Notes under the pieces: generated by a model | Seen by the model: the letters and a program-made list of their open reading frames with translations, nothing else | Database searches by the model: none | What the model was told of the DNA's origin: nothing | Shown here: positions 24,591 to 34,662 of the stretch, piece after piece | Layout: the number at the start of each line of letters is the position of its first letter | Numbering within the stretch: position 1 is the stretch's first letter | Made by a program: the position numbers and the translations under genes | NCBI GenBank assembly: GCA_040004775.1 | Contig: JBDUAD010000001.1 | Coordinates: 1-64,000, forward strand | Direction: 5' to 3' | Source of the DNA: JALZBL01 sp040004775 | Lineage (GTDB): Bacteria; Actinomycetota; Actinomycetes; Mycobacteriales; Jatrophihabitantaceae | Length of the DNA: 64,000 nucleotides

Positions 24591-24977
24591 TCAGCTGTCC
24601 GGGTCGACTGGCCGGGACAGGGTGGTGAGGCAAAACGGATGGCCGGCCGGATCGAGCAGGACCCTCCATCGGTCCGGCGACGGCTGGACCTCCGCCTTGC
24701 GGGCTCCGAGTTGCAGCACTGCCCGCTCGCCGTCATCCAGATCGTCAACGGCCAGCTCGAGATGAATCTGCTTGGGGACAGCGCCAGCGGGCCAGTCCGG
24801 CGGCCGGTAATCGGCGACCCGCTGCAGGGTCACAAGCACTGCCGCGCCGGTCAGCGCCACGAAGTCATCGGAGCTCCAGGTGATCCGCGCGCCGAGTACG
24901 TCTCGGTAGAACGCGGCCAGTTCGGCGGGGTCGGCGCAATCGAGCGATACCGCGGCCAGGCGGGCGATTTCAGGCAT
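24591..24977 (-). CDS. VOC-family protein inserted in the tad locus
   Basis: 128 residues from the ATG at 24977; a GTG four codons earlier is possible. It is a one-domain VOC protein: LAAVSLDCADPAELAAFYRDVLGARITW at the N-terminus, IHLELAVDDLDDGERAVLQLGARK in the middle and VLLDPAGHPFCLTTL at the end. These are typical of glyoxalase-like proteins of unknown substrate (Glyoxalase_6 type). It sits between the pilin genes and tadC, which are normally adjacent. A 22-bp palindrome lies 14 bp upstream of its start. It therefore looks like an independently controlled insertion. Confidence 0.85.
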   Translation of the reverse strand: MPEIARLAAVSLDCADPAELAAFYRDVLGARITWSSDDFVALTGAAVLVTLQRVADYRPPDWPAGAVPKQIHLELAVDDLDDGERAVLQLGARKAEVQPSPDRWRVLLDPAGHPFCLTTLSRPVDPDS

Positions 24978-24990
24978 GGCACCAATCACA

Positions 24991-25012
24991 ACACACGGTC
25001 ACGACCGTGTGT
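24991..25012. promoter_or_regulatory. 22-bp palindrome upstream of the VOC gene
   Basis: Arms ACACACGGTC and GACCGTGTGT, separated by AC, give a perfect 10-bp dyad ending 14 bp before the VOC start. The size and symmetry fit a TetR- or GntR-type operator. No regulator gene is adjacent, so it is presumably bound by a protein encoded elsewhere. Confidence 0.7.
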
Positions 25013-25039
25013 CGCACCAACAGAGGAGCAGATCGGCGG

Positions 25040-25884
<845 letters not shown>

Positions 25885-25888
<4 letters not shown>

Positions 25889-26847
25889 GGCGGGCCGCCG
25901 GTCGCGAGCAGTCGACGCAGGACGGCCAGGCCGGCCACGTCGGCAACGACGCCGGCCAGCAGGACGAGTCCGCCCGGGCCTGCCCCGAGCAGGAAGCGAA
26001 GCGGATCGGCTCCGATCGCCGAACCCAGCAGCAGTCCCACCGCCGGCAGCAGGCACAGGATGACCGACGATGAGCGGGGGCCGGCCAGAGTGGCCTCGAC
26101 CGTACGGTGCCGGTCCTCGGCTGCGCCGACGTCGAGTTCCACCTGGTGCACGACCGCGGCCAGCGAAGCACCGCAGGCGTCACGGACGTGCCAGGCGGCG
26201 GCCAGGGGCCACAGGGCGACCGGCTCGGCCGGGTGCGCCGGATCGCGCGTGGCCAGTACGGCGACGACGTCGCCGGCCGCCTCCGCCGCGATCGCGGCAT
26301 CGGTGAGCCGACGCGACCAGTACCCGCCCACGGCGGCAGCGGCGCGCAGGGCGGTGGCTTCAGTCGCACCGGCCGACAGCTCGGCTGCGACCATCCCCAG
26401 AGCGCTGCGCAGGTCCCGGCGACGCGCCAGTGCCGACCGTGCGGCGAGCATCCGGCGGGCGGCTCCAGCGGCAGTGGCCCCGGCCAGCCCGGCGGCAATG
26501 CCGGCCGGAAGTCGCCCGGCGAGCTCGCCGGCGGCACCGGCCGACCCGATGAGCACCACCGACACCGGGCAACCGGGAGGCATTCGCGTTCCGCCGAGCC
26601 TCCGCCAGTCCCACCGCCGGTCCCACCGCCGAGGGCGTATCCGGCTCGGCAGTCCGGCCGACCGAGCGCGTGCAGCGGTGCGGACGTCGCGTTCGTGCCC
26701 GTCCGGTGGGCCGGAGCTGAGCGGGCCGGCCGAGGCGGCCGACCAGGCCCGCACGCGCCGTGCTGCCCTGTCCGCCCGCGACGGTCCGAGGCGGGCGCTG
26801 GGCACCGCGAGCAGCACTGCGGCGGCGGTCAACTGCAGTGCAATCAC
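25885..26847 (-). CDS. tadB: Type II secretion F-family protein TadB
   Basis: 320 residues. The N-terminal part is basic with weak helices (IALQLTAAAVLLAVPSARLG; VSVVLIGSAGAAGELAGRLPAGIAAGLAGATAAG). The central T2SSF-like region is ALGMVAAELSAGATEATALRAAA. The C-terminal helices are VILCLLPAVGLLLGSAIGA and GLVLLAGVVADVAGLAVLRRLL. It is the partner platform protein to TadC. The GTG start at 26847 has GGGAGGTG upstream. It is 31 bp downstream of tadA on the same strand, in the usual tadA-tadB-tadC order. Divergence from classical TadB is large but context is decisive. Confidence 0.82.
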
Positions 26848-26878
26848 CGCACCTCCCTGTCGGCGGCGGCGTCGGCGA

Positions 26879-28105
26879 TCACTGAACCGATCCCGTCATG
26901 ACGGGCGGGCGGCTCAGCCGGTAGCGGTCGTCCAGAAGCTGCGGTACGGCGACATCACGCGAGCGCAGGGCCGCAGCCAGGACGGGCGCGCCGTCACCGA
27001 TCCCGCCCTCGACCGACCACACCTGGCGGACGGCGAGATCAGGCCCCGCGCGCTCCAGCCAGCCGATCGCCGCTAGCCGTCGCCGATTGCCGTCTCGGTC
27101 GAGATGGATGAGGACCTCCAATCCGGCGGCGGCCTGGGCGGTGAGGGCGGCCCGGTCGAGGCCGCCTAGGGCGCCCAAGGCCTCCAGTCGCGCCGGGACG
27201 TCGACGATGCCGTTGGCGTGCACGGTGGCACCGCCGCCGGCGTGGCCGGTGTTGAGAGCGGCCAACAATTCGACCACTTCGGCGCCGCGGAACTCCCCGA
27301 CGACCACCCGGTCCGGCCGCATCCGCAACGCCTGGCGGACCAACTCGCGCAGGCCGACGGCGCCGGCGCCCTCGACGTTGGCCGAGCGGGCGAGCAGCCG
27401 GACGACGTGCGGATGGTCGGTCACGAGTTCGGCGGCGTCTTCCACGACGACGATGCGCTGGTCGGGCGGCACCTGGGACAGCAGCGCGCCGAGGACGGTC
27501 GTCTTACCCGTTCCCGTGCCTCCGCTGATCAGCAGGGCCAGCCGGGCCTGCACCGCGGCGGAGAGGACTTCGGCCACGTGCGCCGGTACGGCGCCGCCGG
27601 CAACCAGGTCAGCCATGCGCACGCGCCGCCGAGCGAGGACCCGTAGGGAGATCGTCGGTTGCTCGGCCAGCGGCGGGATGATCGCGTGCAGCCGCGTGCC
27701 GTCGGGGAGGTGGGCGTCCACGAACGGCTGGGCGTCGTCGAGGCGCCGGCCGGCGGCCACGGCCAACCGGCAGGCGAGCGCGCGGACCTCTGCGGCGGAC
27801 GCGAACCCGACCTCGACGCGCTCCAGATCACCGCCGCGGTCCACGAAGACCGCGTCCGGTCCGTTCACCAGGACGTCGGTGACGCCGTCGAGGGCCAGCA
27901 GCGGCTCCAGTGGGCCGGCTCCGGTCAGCTGCGCGGCCAGGTCGATGTCCCACCGGGCCAGCACCGCATCGTCGGCCAGCAGTCCGGCCGCGCGGCGGGC
28001 CTGGCCCAACGCAGTCGTCAGGTCGGATCGCGTGTCCTCGGCCAGCCGCGAACGAACCTGAGCCAGCAATGAGCCGTCGGGAATGCGCGTGGCCGTGCCG
28101 CTCAT
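26879..28105 (-). CDS. tadA: TadA/CpaF-family secretion ATPase
   Basis: 408 residues from the ATG at 28105. The Walker A motif ISGGTGTGKTTVLGALL, the acidic IVVVEDAAEL (Walker B-like/Asp box), the His box ATVHANGIVDVPARLEAL and the MRPDRVVVGEFRGAEVVELL motif are all present. It powers assembly of the Flp-type pilus or secretion system from the cytoplasm. The N-terminal domain begins LAQVRSRLAEDTRSDL and contains DGTRLHAIIPPLA. The start overlaps the stop of the MinD-like gene (ATGA). The order MinD-like-tadA-tadB-tadC matches the mycobacterial Rv3660c-Rv3657c locus. Confidence 0.93.
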   Translation of the reverse strand: MSGTATRIPDGSLLAQVRSRLAEDTRSDLTTALGQARRAAGLLADDAVLARWDIDLAAQLTGAGPLEPLLALDGVTDVLVNGPDAVFVDRGGDLERVEVGFASAAEVRALACRLAVAAGRRLDDAQPFVDAHLPDGTRLHAIIPPLAEQPTISLRVLARRRVRMADLVAGGAVPAHVAEVLSAAVQARLALLISGGTGTGKTTVLGALLSQVPPDQRIVVVEDAAELVTDHPHVVRLLARSANVEGAGAVGLRELVRQALRMRPDRVVVGEFRGAEVVELLAALNTGHAGGGATVHANGIVDVPARLEALGALGGLDRAALTAQAAAGLEVLIHLDRDGNRRRLAAIGWLERAGPDLAVRQVWSVEGGIGDGAPVLAAALRSRDVAVPQLLDDRYRLSRPPVMTGSVQ

Positions 28106-28896
28106 GCCGACCGCCGATGTCCGGCGGCGACCGACCGGTGACGCGACAGCGTCGGGGTGGGTTCGCGGCACCGGTCCAGCAGCTGGCGCGCGAGCGACCG
28201 GTGGGACCGCCGGATCCGGCGCACGTCCACGCCGCGGTCTCGACCGGCGGCGAGCCCGGGATCCGCGCCAATCGTGCCGGCCAGCTCGAGCTGCACGGCG
28301 GCGGCCACGCGCGACGCTGAGAGCGCGGCACCGTCGTCGCGCACGACGAGCAGCGAAGTCCCGGCGAACCCCGGGCTGGACTCGACCGCAGCCCGTTGGC
28401 CGGCCGCCGCGGCAACGGCGGGCACCCGCGCCGGTACGACCAGCACAACGGCCGTCGCCACCTTGATCGTCTCGGCCCGGGCCGGGCTCGGCCACCGGCC
28501 TACGTCGACGATGACCGGACCGATGGCGCGGGCGGACTCGAGGACGGAAGCGACCGCGGCCGGGTTCGGCGGTGCCGGCAGGTCACAGGCGAGGAAGGGC
28601 ACGTCCCACCACCGAGGCAGGCCTTCGACCAGCTGTTCGGGATCGAGGCGGTCGCCCGCGCTGTGCAGGCCGGACCACCGGGCACCCTCGATACCCTCGG
28701 CGCCAAGGACGACGTCGATGCCGCCGCCGAGCGGGTCCAGGTCCACCAGCACCGGCCACACGTCGTCGGCGGCTCCGCACGAGGTCAACAGTGCACACAC
28801 GGTGCTCGCTCCGGCCCCACCGCTCGCGCCCACGACGGCAATGACCGGGGCAGGCGCACGATCGTCACTCACGACCTCGGCTCGCGGTTCGCTCAC
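28102..28896 (-). CDS. CpaE/TadZ-like MinD-family protein (Ssd type)
   Basis: 264 residues from a GTG at 28896; an extension to 29109 is unneeded. ParA/MinD fold with a deviant Walker A, VVGASGGAGAST, followed by PVLVDLDPLGGGIDVVLGAEG and VIVDVGRWPSPA. The signature lysine at the usual P-loop position is absent (GGAGAST), as in the septum-site-determining (Ssd) group of actinobacteria. In tad systems the TadZ/CpaE protein localises the machinery at the cell pole. It is the first gene of the operon and divergent from the HAD phosphatase gene. Confidence 0.83.
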   Translation of the reverse strand: MSEPRAEVVSDDRAPAPVIAVVGASGGAGASTVCALLTSCGAADDVWPVLVDLDPLGGGIDVVLGAEGIEGARWSGLHSAGDRLDPEQLVEGLPRWWDVPFLACDLPAPPNPAAVASVLESARAIGPVIVDVGRWPSPARAETIKVATAVVLVVPARVPAVAAAAGQRAAVESSPGFAGTSLLVVRDDGAALSASRVAAAVQLELAGTIGADPGLAAGRDRGVDVRRIRRSHRSLARQLLDRCREPTPTLSRHRSVAAGHRRSA

Positions 28897-29013
28897 CGCT
28901 CCAACCTGCAGCGCCGCGGACGCGCTAGGTGCGTTATCACGGCGCCTGTGGACCAGCTGGCAAGGCTGTGGAGAAACCGGCCGGGACCCACGGGCGGCCG
29001 TATATTCGCCGCT

Positions 29014-29817
29014 GTGATCTCCGGCGCGCAAACAGCCGCGTTCTTCGACCTCGACAAGACGATCATCGCCAAGTCGAGCACCTTGGCCTTCGGACGGCCC
29101 TTCTATCACGGCGGCTTGATCAATCGCCGCGCCGTGGTGCGCAGTGCCTACGCGCAGTTCGTCTTCGCCCTCTCAGGTGCCGACGAGGACCAGATGGACC
29201 GCATGCGCGACTACCTCACGGCGATGTGCACCGGCTGGGACGTCCAGCAGATCCGCGACATCGTCACGGAGACGTTGCACGAGATCATCGACCCGATCGT
29301 CTACGGCGAGGCGGTGGCGCTGATCGAATCGCACAAGGCCGCTGGACGCGACGTCGTAATTGTGTCTTCGTCGGGATCGGAGGTTGTGGAGCCGATCGGG
29401 GAGATGGTCGGTGCCGACCACGCGATCGCCACGCAGATGGTGGTGGCTGACGGCAAGTACACCGGGGAGATCGACTTCTACGCCTATGGCCCCTACAAGG
29501 CCGCCGCGATCCGCGCCCTGGCCGTCGAGCGGGGCTATGACCTCAGCCGCAGCTACGCCTACACCGACTCGATCACCGACCTGCCCATGCTCGAGGCGGT
29601 CGGGCACCCGACCGCGGTGAACCCCGACCGCGCGCTGCGCCGGGAGGCCCAGACCCGCGGCTGGAGCGTGCTCGCCTTCTCCAACGCAGTGCCACTGAAG
29701 GACCGATTCCAGGAGATGCACGCACCGGGTCCGGCGGTCACGGCCAGCATCGCTGCCGGTGCCGCAGCCGTGGCCGGCGCAGCCCTGCTGGCCACCCGTC
29801 GGCGCGGCCGGACCTGA
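29014..29817 (+). CDS. HAD-superfamily IB phosphatase (SerB-like)
   Basis: 267 residues from a GTG at 29014. Motif I is AAFFDLDKTII (DxDxT/I), motif II is VIVSSSGSE, the motif III lysine lies in GPYKAAAIRAL, and motif IV is YAYTDSITDLPML. A C1-type helical cap lies between motifs I and II. A C-terminal helix (ASIAAGAAAVAGAALLATRRRGR) suggests membrane anchoring. These HAD-IB proteins hydrolyse small phosphomonoesters; in mycobacteria the homologue beside the tad locus is annotated SerB-like. A TATATT box at 29001-29006 lies 7 bp before the GTG, so the mRNA is probably leaderless. No ribosome binding site is present, in agreement. Confidence 0.88.
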   Translation: MISGAQTAAFFDLDKTIIAKSSTLAFGRPFYHGGLINRRAVVRSAYAQFVFALSGADEDQMDRMRDYLTAMCTGWDVQQIRDIVTETLHEIIDPIVYGEAVALIESHKAAGRDVVIVSSSGSEVVEPIGEMVGADHAIATQMVVADGKYTGEIDFYAYGPYKAAAIRALAVERGYDLSRSYAYTDSITDLPMLEAVGHPTAVNPDRALRREAQTRGWSVLAFSNAVPLKDRFQEMHAPGPAVTASIAAGAAAVAGAALLATRRRGRT

Positions 29818-30153
29818 CGATCCGGTTCCGGTAACCGGAGGTTGCGTCCGCGCGTCCGAAGGGTGTGAGATGGACCACATCGCAGTACCGATCAGGTGTC
29901 ATGGCGGTCCAGCCCCCAGCTCCTGATCGGGCGCGAGACGGACGGAGCCGGGAACCCACGCGGCGACCGAGCCACGCATCAGGCTGAGGTGGCAACGCCC
30001 GGCGGCAGCACGGGCACGCCGTACCTCTGAGGTGCACGCCTGGTACTCCGGTCACGCCCGTCACGGCGGCGTCGTCGCCTCGGCACACGCTGGGGCGGCG
30101 GCGCCGTTTCTCCTCGAGCGGGAAACTCTCGCCCCGGTCCTACGGAGTCGGCA
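29818..30153. other. No gene seen between convergent genes
   Basis: About 335 bp between the HAD phosphatase and the Fic-like gene, which converge here. No open frame has a start signal or domain. No clear terminator dyad was found by eye. Confidence 0.5.
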
Positions 30154-30942
30154 TCACCCGCGCTGCAGAGCTTCACAGATGGCGACGGCCTCACGGGCGC
30201 CGAGGACGACCGCCCCGGCCATGTGCTCGACCCAGGCGACCACTGCGTCCGGACGTCCGGCCCGGTATGCGGCCAGGGCCGCCTCCTCCTCGGCCCGCCG
30301 CTCCAGCGCGCCGACCTCGAGGACCACGAGGGAACGCGGATCCAGCCCGCGCTCGACCAAGGTCAGTCGGGCGGCCGCGTTGGCCACGACCATCGACGCC
30401 GGCGCGAACGCGTCCAAGGTGAGCAGTTCGGCGCGGACCACCGCGGCCACGACGACCGCCGGCGCCCGGGTCGCGGCCAGGGTGGCGGTGAGCAGGTCGA
30501 GGCGATCGCTGACCGCGGCGGACGTCGGCCGTCCGAGCACGGTGCGGTCCTCGACGAGATCGGCGGCGGCCAGCAGGTGCAGCCGGGCCAGCACCTGGCG
30601 CGGCGCCCGGGCCCAGGTCCCGGCGACGGCCGGCAGCTCGGCCGAGACTCGCAGGGCGCCTTGGATCGCCGGGTCGTCGATCGCCCCGGCCCGCAGGTCG
30701 GCCAGCGACACGGACGAGCCGCCCAGCGCGCACGAAGCCCACACCCCCCGCAGCGCCGACTCCGCAGACACCTCACTGGAGCGTCGCCGCAGGACACGGT
30801 GGACCAGCAACGCGTCCACCGCCGCCCGGCTCCTGGCCACCGCGACGCTCACTGCCGGTCGGGCGACCAGAGCGGACAGCGGATCGGCGACCGGGCGGTC
30901 GGCGGTCGCCGACGACGTGGACTCAGGATCTGCGGCGGGCAC
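30154..30942 (-). CDS. Conserved actinobacterial protein, degenerate Fic-like
   Basis: 262 residues, a helical protein often labelled oxidoreductase next to acs in actinobacteria. Conserved segments are RAAVDALLVHRVLRRRSSEV, VQGALRVSAELPAVAGTWARAPRQVLARLHLLAA, and the stretch AAVVRAELLTLDAFAPASMVVANAAARLTLVERGLD. The last resembles the Fic core (H-PF--GNGR--R) with every catalytic residue replaced. It then ends VVLGAREAVAICEALQRG. It may be a Fic-fold protein without AMPylation activity. No dehydrogenase nucleotide-binding motif is visible, so the oxidoreductase label is doubtful. It is divergent from acs. Confidence 0.7.
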   Translation of the reverse strand: MPAADPESTSSATADRPVADPLSALVARPAVSVAVARSRAAVDALLVHRVLRRRSSEVSAESALRGVWASCALGGSSVSLADLRAGAIDDPAIQGALRVSAELPAVAGTWARAPRQVLARLHLLAAADLVEDRTVLGRPTSAAVSDRLDLLTATLAATRAPAVVVAAVVRAELLTLDAFAPASMVVANAAARLTLVERGLDPRSLVVLEVGALERRAEEEAALAAYRAGRPDAVVAWVEHMAGAVVLGAREAVAICEALQRG

Positions 30943-31169
30943 GCCGGAACGCTAGTCGAGCCGCGTCGTGGCCGACGGAGACGCTGCGGCCCGGCGCACC
31001 CACCCACGGTGACCCACCGTGACCCACGGGCGAGGCAGGCCACCTCCGCAGGGTGGTCGGGCGTTCGGCCGCGCGATACGTTCGCACGGCACCCGCCGGC
31101 GCGTCCACACCGGCGGGTAGAGCGCGGACGCGACCACCACCGCGGCGCCCGCCCGAGGAGAGGAGCACC

Positions 31170-33146
31170 GTGGCCGAGGACTCCGAGAACCTGTCCAACC
31201 TCCTGCACGAAGAGCGCCGTTTCCCACCGGCACCGGAGTTCACCGAGCGGGCCAATCTGCGGGCCGACGCCTACGACGCCGCGGCCACCGACCGCCTGGC
31301 GTTCTGGGAGACCCAGGCTCGTCGCCTCGACTGGCAGAAGCATTGGACGGACGTCCTCGACTGGTCGGGGGCGCCGTTCGCGAAGTGGTTCGTCGGCGGC
31401 ACGTTGAACGCCTCGGTCAACTGCGTCGACCGCCACGTCGCCGCGGGTCAGGGCGACCGGGTGGCTATCCACTTCGAGGGCGAGCCGGGCGACTCGAGGT
31501 CGATCACCTACGCCGAACTGGCCGACGAGGTCGGGCAGGCGGCCAACGCGCTGACCGACCTCGGGGTCGGCCCGGGTGATCGGGTGATCGTCTACCTGCC
31601 GATGATCCCCGAAGCGATCGTCACCATGCTGGCCTGCGCTCGGCTCGGCGCCGTCCACTCGGTCATCTTCGGCGGTTTCTCCGCGCAGGCGATCTACGAC
31701 CGGGTGGTCGACGCCGAGGCGAAGGTCGTGGTCACCGCGGACGGCGGCTACCGACGGGGCAAGGTCCTGCCGCTCAAGCGCGCTGTCGACGACGCGCTGG
31801 CCAAGGGAGGAACGACCGTGGAGAAGGTCGTCGTGGTCCGCCGCGGCGGCAACGAGGTCACGATGGAGGACGGCCGAGATCTGTGGTGGGACGACACCGT
31901 GGCTACCGCCTCGACGTCGCACGAACCGCAGTTCTTCGACGCCGAGCACCCGCTCTACATCCTCTACACGTCGGGTACGACCGGGAAGCCGAAGGGCATC
32001 CTGCACACCACCGGCGGCTACCTCACCCAGACCGCCTTCACGCACTTCGCGGTTTTCGACCTCAAGCCCGAGCGCGACGTCTACTGGTGCACAGCGGACA
32101 TCGGCTGGGTCACCGGGCACAGCTACATCGTCTACGGGCCGCTGGCCAACGGCGCGACCCAGGTGATCTACGAAGGTTCGCCGGACACGCCGCACCGGGG
32201 TCGGTTCTGGGAGATCGTGCAGAAGTACGGCGTCAGCCTGCTCTACACCGCCCCGACGGCGATTCGCACCTTCATGAAGTGGGGCGAGGACATCCCGGCC
32301 GGCTTCGACCTGTCCAGCCTGCGCGTCCTGGGCTCGGTCGGTGAGCCGATCAATCCGGAGGCCTGGATGTGGTACCGCCGGGTGATCGGAGGGGACCGCT
32401 GCCCGGTGGTCGACACTTGGTGGCAGACCGAGACCGGCGCGATGATGATCAGCCCGCTGCCCGGCGTCACCGAGAGCAAGCCCGGTTCGGCCATGCGTCC
32501 CCTCCCGGGCATCTCGGCCGACGTGGTCGACGACCGTGGCAAGTCCGTGCCCGACGGCGGCGGCGGCCTGCTCGTGCTCACCGAGCCGTGGCCGGCCATG
32601 CTGCGCGGCATCTGGCGGGACGACGAGCGCTTCATCGAGACCTACTGGTCCCGCTTCGCCGAGCAGGGCTACTACTTCGCCGGCGACGGCGCCAAGAAGG
32701 ACGACGACGGGGATCTTTGGCTGCTCGGCCGGGTCGACGACGTCATGAACATCTCCGGTCACCGGATCTCCACCACGGAGGTGGAATCGGCGTTGGTCTC
32801 CCATCCGGCCGTGGCCGAGGCCGCAGTCGTGGGCGCTACCGACGCCACCACGGGCCAGGCGATCGTTGCCTTCGTGATCCTTCGCGGGTCGGCGGCCGAC
32901 GGCGGGGAGGCTATGGCCGCCGAGCTGCGCGCGCACGTGGCCACCGAGATCGGTGCCATCGCCCGGCCCCGCCAGATCATGGTGGTGCCCGAGCTGCCCA
33001 AGACCCGCTCCGGCAAGATCATGCGCCGTCTGCTGCGCGACGTTGCCGAGCACCGAGAGGTCGGCGACGTCACCACGCTGGCCGATTCCACGGTGATGGA
33101 CCTGATCGAGGAGAAGCTGCCGGCCGCAGCCGCCACCGAGGAGTAG
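31170..33146 (+). CDS. acs: Acetyl-coenzyme A synthetase
   Basis: 658 residues. It makes acetyl-CoA from acetate, ATP and CoA through acetyl-AMP. Visible are the AMP-binding signature YILYTSGTTGKPKGILHTTGGYL, WCTADIGWVTGHSYIVYGPL, the adenylation motif DTWWQTETGAMMISPLPG, the hinge GRVDDVMNISGHRIST, and the C-terminal acetylation motif PKTRSGKIMRRLLR. The catalytic lysine in the last is the usual target of Pat acetyltransferase and sirtuin. The GTG start at 31170 has a long GAGGAGAGGAG just upstream. It is divergent from the Fic-like gene. Length and domain order are normal. Confidence 0.96.
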   Translation: MAEDSENLSNLLHEERRFPPAPEFTERANLRADAYDAAATDRLAFWETQARRLDWQKHWTDVLDWSGAPFAKWFVGGTLNASVNCVDRHVAAGQGDRVAIHFEGEPGDSRSITYAELADEVGQAANALTDLGVGPGDRVIVYLPMIPEAIVTMLACARLGAVHSVIFGGFSAQAIYDRVVDAEAKVVVTADGGYRRGKVLPLKRAVDDALAKGGTTVEKVVVVRRGGNEVTMEDGRDLWWDDTVATASTSHEPQFFDAEHPLYILYTSGTTGKPKGILHTTGGYLTQTAFTHFAVFDLKPERDVYWCTADIGWVTGHSYIVYGPLANGATQVIYEGSPDTPHRGRFWEIVQKYGVSLLYTAPTAIRTFMKWGEDIPAGFDLSSLRVLGSVGEPINPEAWMWYRRVIGGDRCPVVDTWWQTETGAMMISPLPGVTESKPGSAMRPLPGISADVVDDRGKSVPDGGGGLLVLTEPWPAMLRGIWRDDERFIETYWSRFAEQGYYFAGDGAKKDDDGDLWLLGRVDDVMNISGHRISTTEVESALVSHPAVAEAAVVGATDATTGQAIVAFVILRGSAADGGEAMAAELRAHVATEIGAIARPRQIMVVPELPKTRSGKIMRRLLRDVAEHREVGDVTTLADSTVMDLIEEKLPAAAATEE

Positions 33147-33278
33147 CCCCAGCTGGTCGTCGCTCCGATTGGTTGGTCTCGTAGCAGTGGACCGGCCGGC
33201 GTGTCGCGCTCCCCAGCGGCCAATGTCGACCGGTCGTCCGGCAACGTCAGCCCGGGGTCAGTCAGCGGCCAACCTCGG

Positions 33279-33944
33279 TCAGCGGGATCGCGGGCGCAGG
33301 ATCAGGTCGGTGACGACCGAGTCGGGCGGCGAGCCGAGCACCGAGACGACGGCCGCCGCGACCGTCTCGGCAGCGAGGTAGGAGTCCGGCTCGTAGGCGC
33401 CGCCCTCCTGGGCCCGCAGCGCCTGCTGCATGTCCGTGGCCACCCGACCCGGGTAGACGGTGGAGACCCGCAGGTCTGGCTCCTCCTCGCGCAGCGTGTC
33501 AGCGACCGCGCGCAAGGCGAACTTAGTGGCCGCGTAGACGGTGCTGTTCGCCGTCGCCCGCCGGCCCTGACCCGAGTTGACGAACACGACGGTGCCCCGG
33601 GCCGCCCGCAGGGCGGGCAGCAAAAGGCGGGTCAGCTCGGCCGCCGAGACGACGTTGATCGCCAGCTCGCGGTTCCACTCGGCCACCGACGAATCGGCCA
33701 GGTCGCCGCGCACCGCGACGCCGGCACAGTGCACCAGCCCGTCCAGCCGTTCAGGAAGGGCGTCAAACGCGGCGGCCAGGCCGGCCGGGTCCCAGAGATC
33801 GGCGACGACCCGGTGGGCCACCGGCAAGGCGGCCAGCGCCGGCGCCGACCGGCCGATCGCCGTGATCTCGTGCTTGTCGCCGAGCGCGTCGAGCACACAC
33901 CGGCCGATGCCCCGCGTCGCTCCAGTGATCACGTAGGACGCCAT
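33279..33944 (-). CDS. Short-chain dehydrogenase/reductase
   Basis: 221-residue classical SDR. NAD(P)-binding motif TGATRGIG at residues 7-14; NAG-like motif HCAGVAV; catalytic Ser in VNSGQGRRA and Tyr-x3-Lys in VYAATKFALRAVADTL. The enzyme lacks the usual C-terminal extension. The same gene (Rv-type, between acs and ephE) occurs in mycobacteria. Substrate unknown. It converges on acs and is divergent from the holin-X gene. The ATG at 33944 is followed by ASYVITGATRGIG, which aligns with SDR starts. Confidence 0.9.
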   Translation of the reverse strand: MASYVITGATRGIGRCVLDALGDKHEITAIGRSAPALAALPVAHRVVADLWDPAGLAAAFDALPERLDGLVHCAGVAVRGDLADSSVAEWNRELAINVVSAAELTRLLLPALRAARGTVVFVNSGQGRRATANSTVYAATKFALRAVADTLREEEPDLRVSTVYPGRVATDMQQALRAQEGGAYEPDSYLAAETVAAAVVSVLGSPPDSVVTDLILRPRSR

Positions 33945-34177
33945 GTCCGGACCTTAACCGCGCCCAGGCTTGCGCCGACCGGCCGCGACGAGCACGCCGT
34001 TGGCGAGACGGAGACGGCCCGGTCGGCTCGGGGCGCGCGCCGGTACTGCAATGATGGTGCCGCCCGCTCTCCCGGCCCCGCCCCGTGGCCTGGGGCGTCG
34101 ACCCGCGCCGCCGACCGACACTGTCGCCCGGCGGCGTTGGCGAGGGAAGCAAACCACCGACGAGAGGACCGGATGTC

Positions 34178-34615
34178 GTGACCGCGCAACCGCAACCACC
34201 GACGGCGACGGCAATCCGCCCCGCTGGCGCCGATGCCTCGATCGGTGACCTGGCCAAGGACGCCTCCACCCACCTGTCGACGATCATCCGCGGCGAGGTC
34301 GAGCTGGCCAAGGCCGAGGTCGGGGCGTCGGTCAAGAATGCCGGCACCGGCGCGGTGATGTTCGGTGTGGCCGCGGTGCTGCTCATCTTCTCGTTGACGT
34401 TCGGGTTGGTGTCCCTGGCCGAGGGGTTGACGTCGCTCGGACTGTGGCGCTGGCTGAGTTACCTGATCGTGTTCCTCGTGCTGGTGCTGCTGGCCGCGAT
34501 CTTCGGCTACCTCGGTCTGCGTAAGGTCAAGCGGATCAAGGCGCCGGAACGCACGATCGCCACCGGCAGGGAAACTGCGGCCTACCTCAAGCACCCCATC
34601 TCGCCGACGACCTGA
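34178..34615 (+). CDS. Actinobacterial holin-X (holin superfamily III) protein
   Basis: 145 residues from a GTG at 34178. It starts with a Pro/Ala-rich stretch, then an amphipathic helix SIGDLAKDASTHLSTIIRGEVELAKAEV, then two transmembrane helices (TGAVMFGVAAVLLIFSLTFGLVSLAEG and LSYLIVFLVLVLLAAIFGYLGL), and a basic tail. This is the PF07332-type membrane protein. The holin name is historical; most such chromosomal genes are not phage genes. GAGAGG lies about 10 bp before the start. The gene is followed after 47 bp by the epoxide-hydrolase-like gene on the same strand, and the pair is syntenic with mycobacteria. Confidence 0.85.
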   Translation: MTAQPQPPTATAIRPAGADASIGDLAKDASTHLSTIIRGEVELAKAEVGASVKNAGTGAVMFGVAAVLLIFSLTFGLVSLAEGLTSLGLWRWLSYLIVFLVLVLLAAIFGYLGLRKVKRIKAPERTIATGRETAAYLKHPISPTT

Positions 34616-34662
34616 CCGCCCGGCTTCCCGCCGGAAACGGCCCTCATCCCCCGCGACCGCTG

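Noticed and set aside
29738..30088. 116-codon minus-strand frame after the HAD gene
   Set aside because: It partly overlaps the HAD gene and has random-like composition and no start signal.
30849..33053. 734-codon open frame on the minus strand
   Set aside because: Complete antisense shadow of acs, which has every catalytic motif. The frame is open only because of high third-position GC.
34178..34615. Prophage evidence from a holin-named gene
   Set aside because: Holin-X proteins are common chromosomal membrane proteins, the neighbours are core genes in conserved order, and no other phage gene is present.
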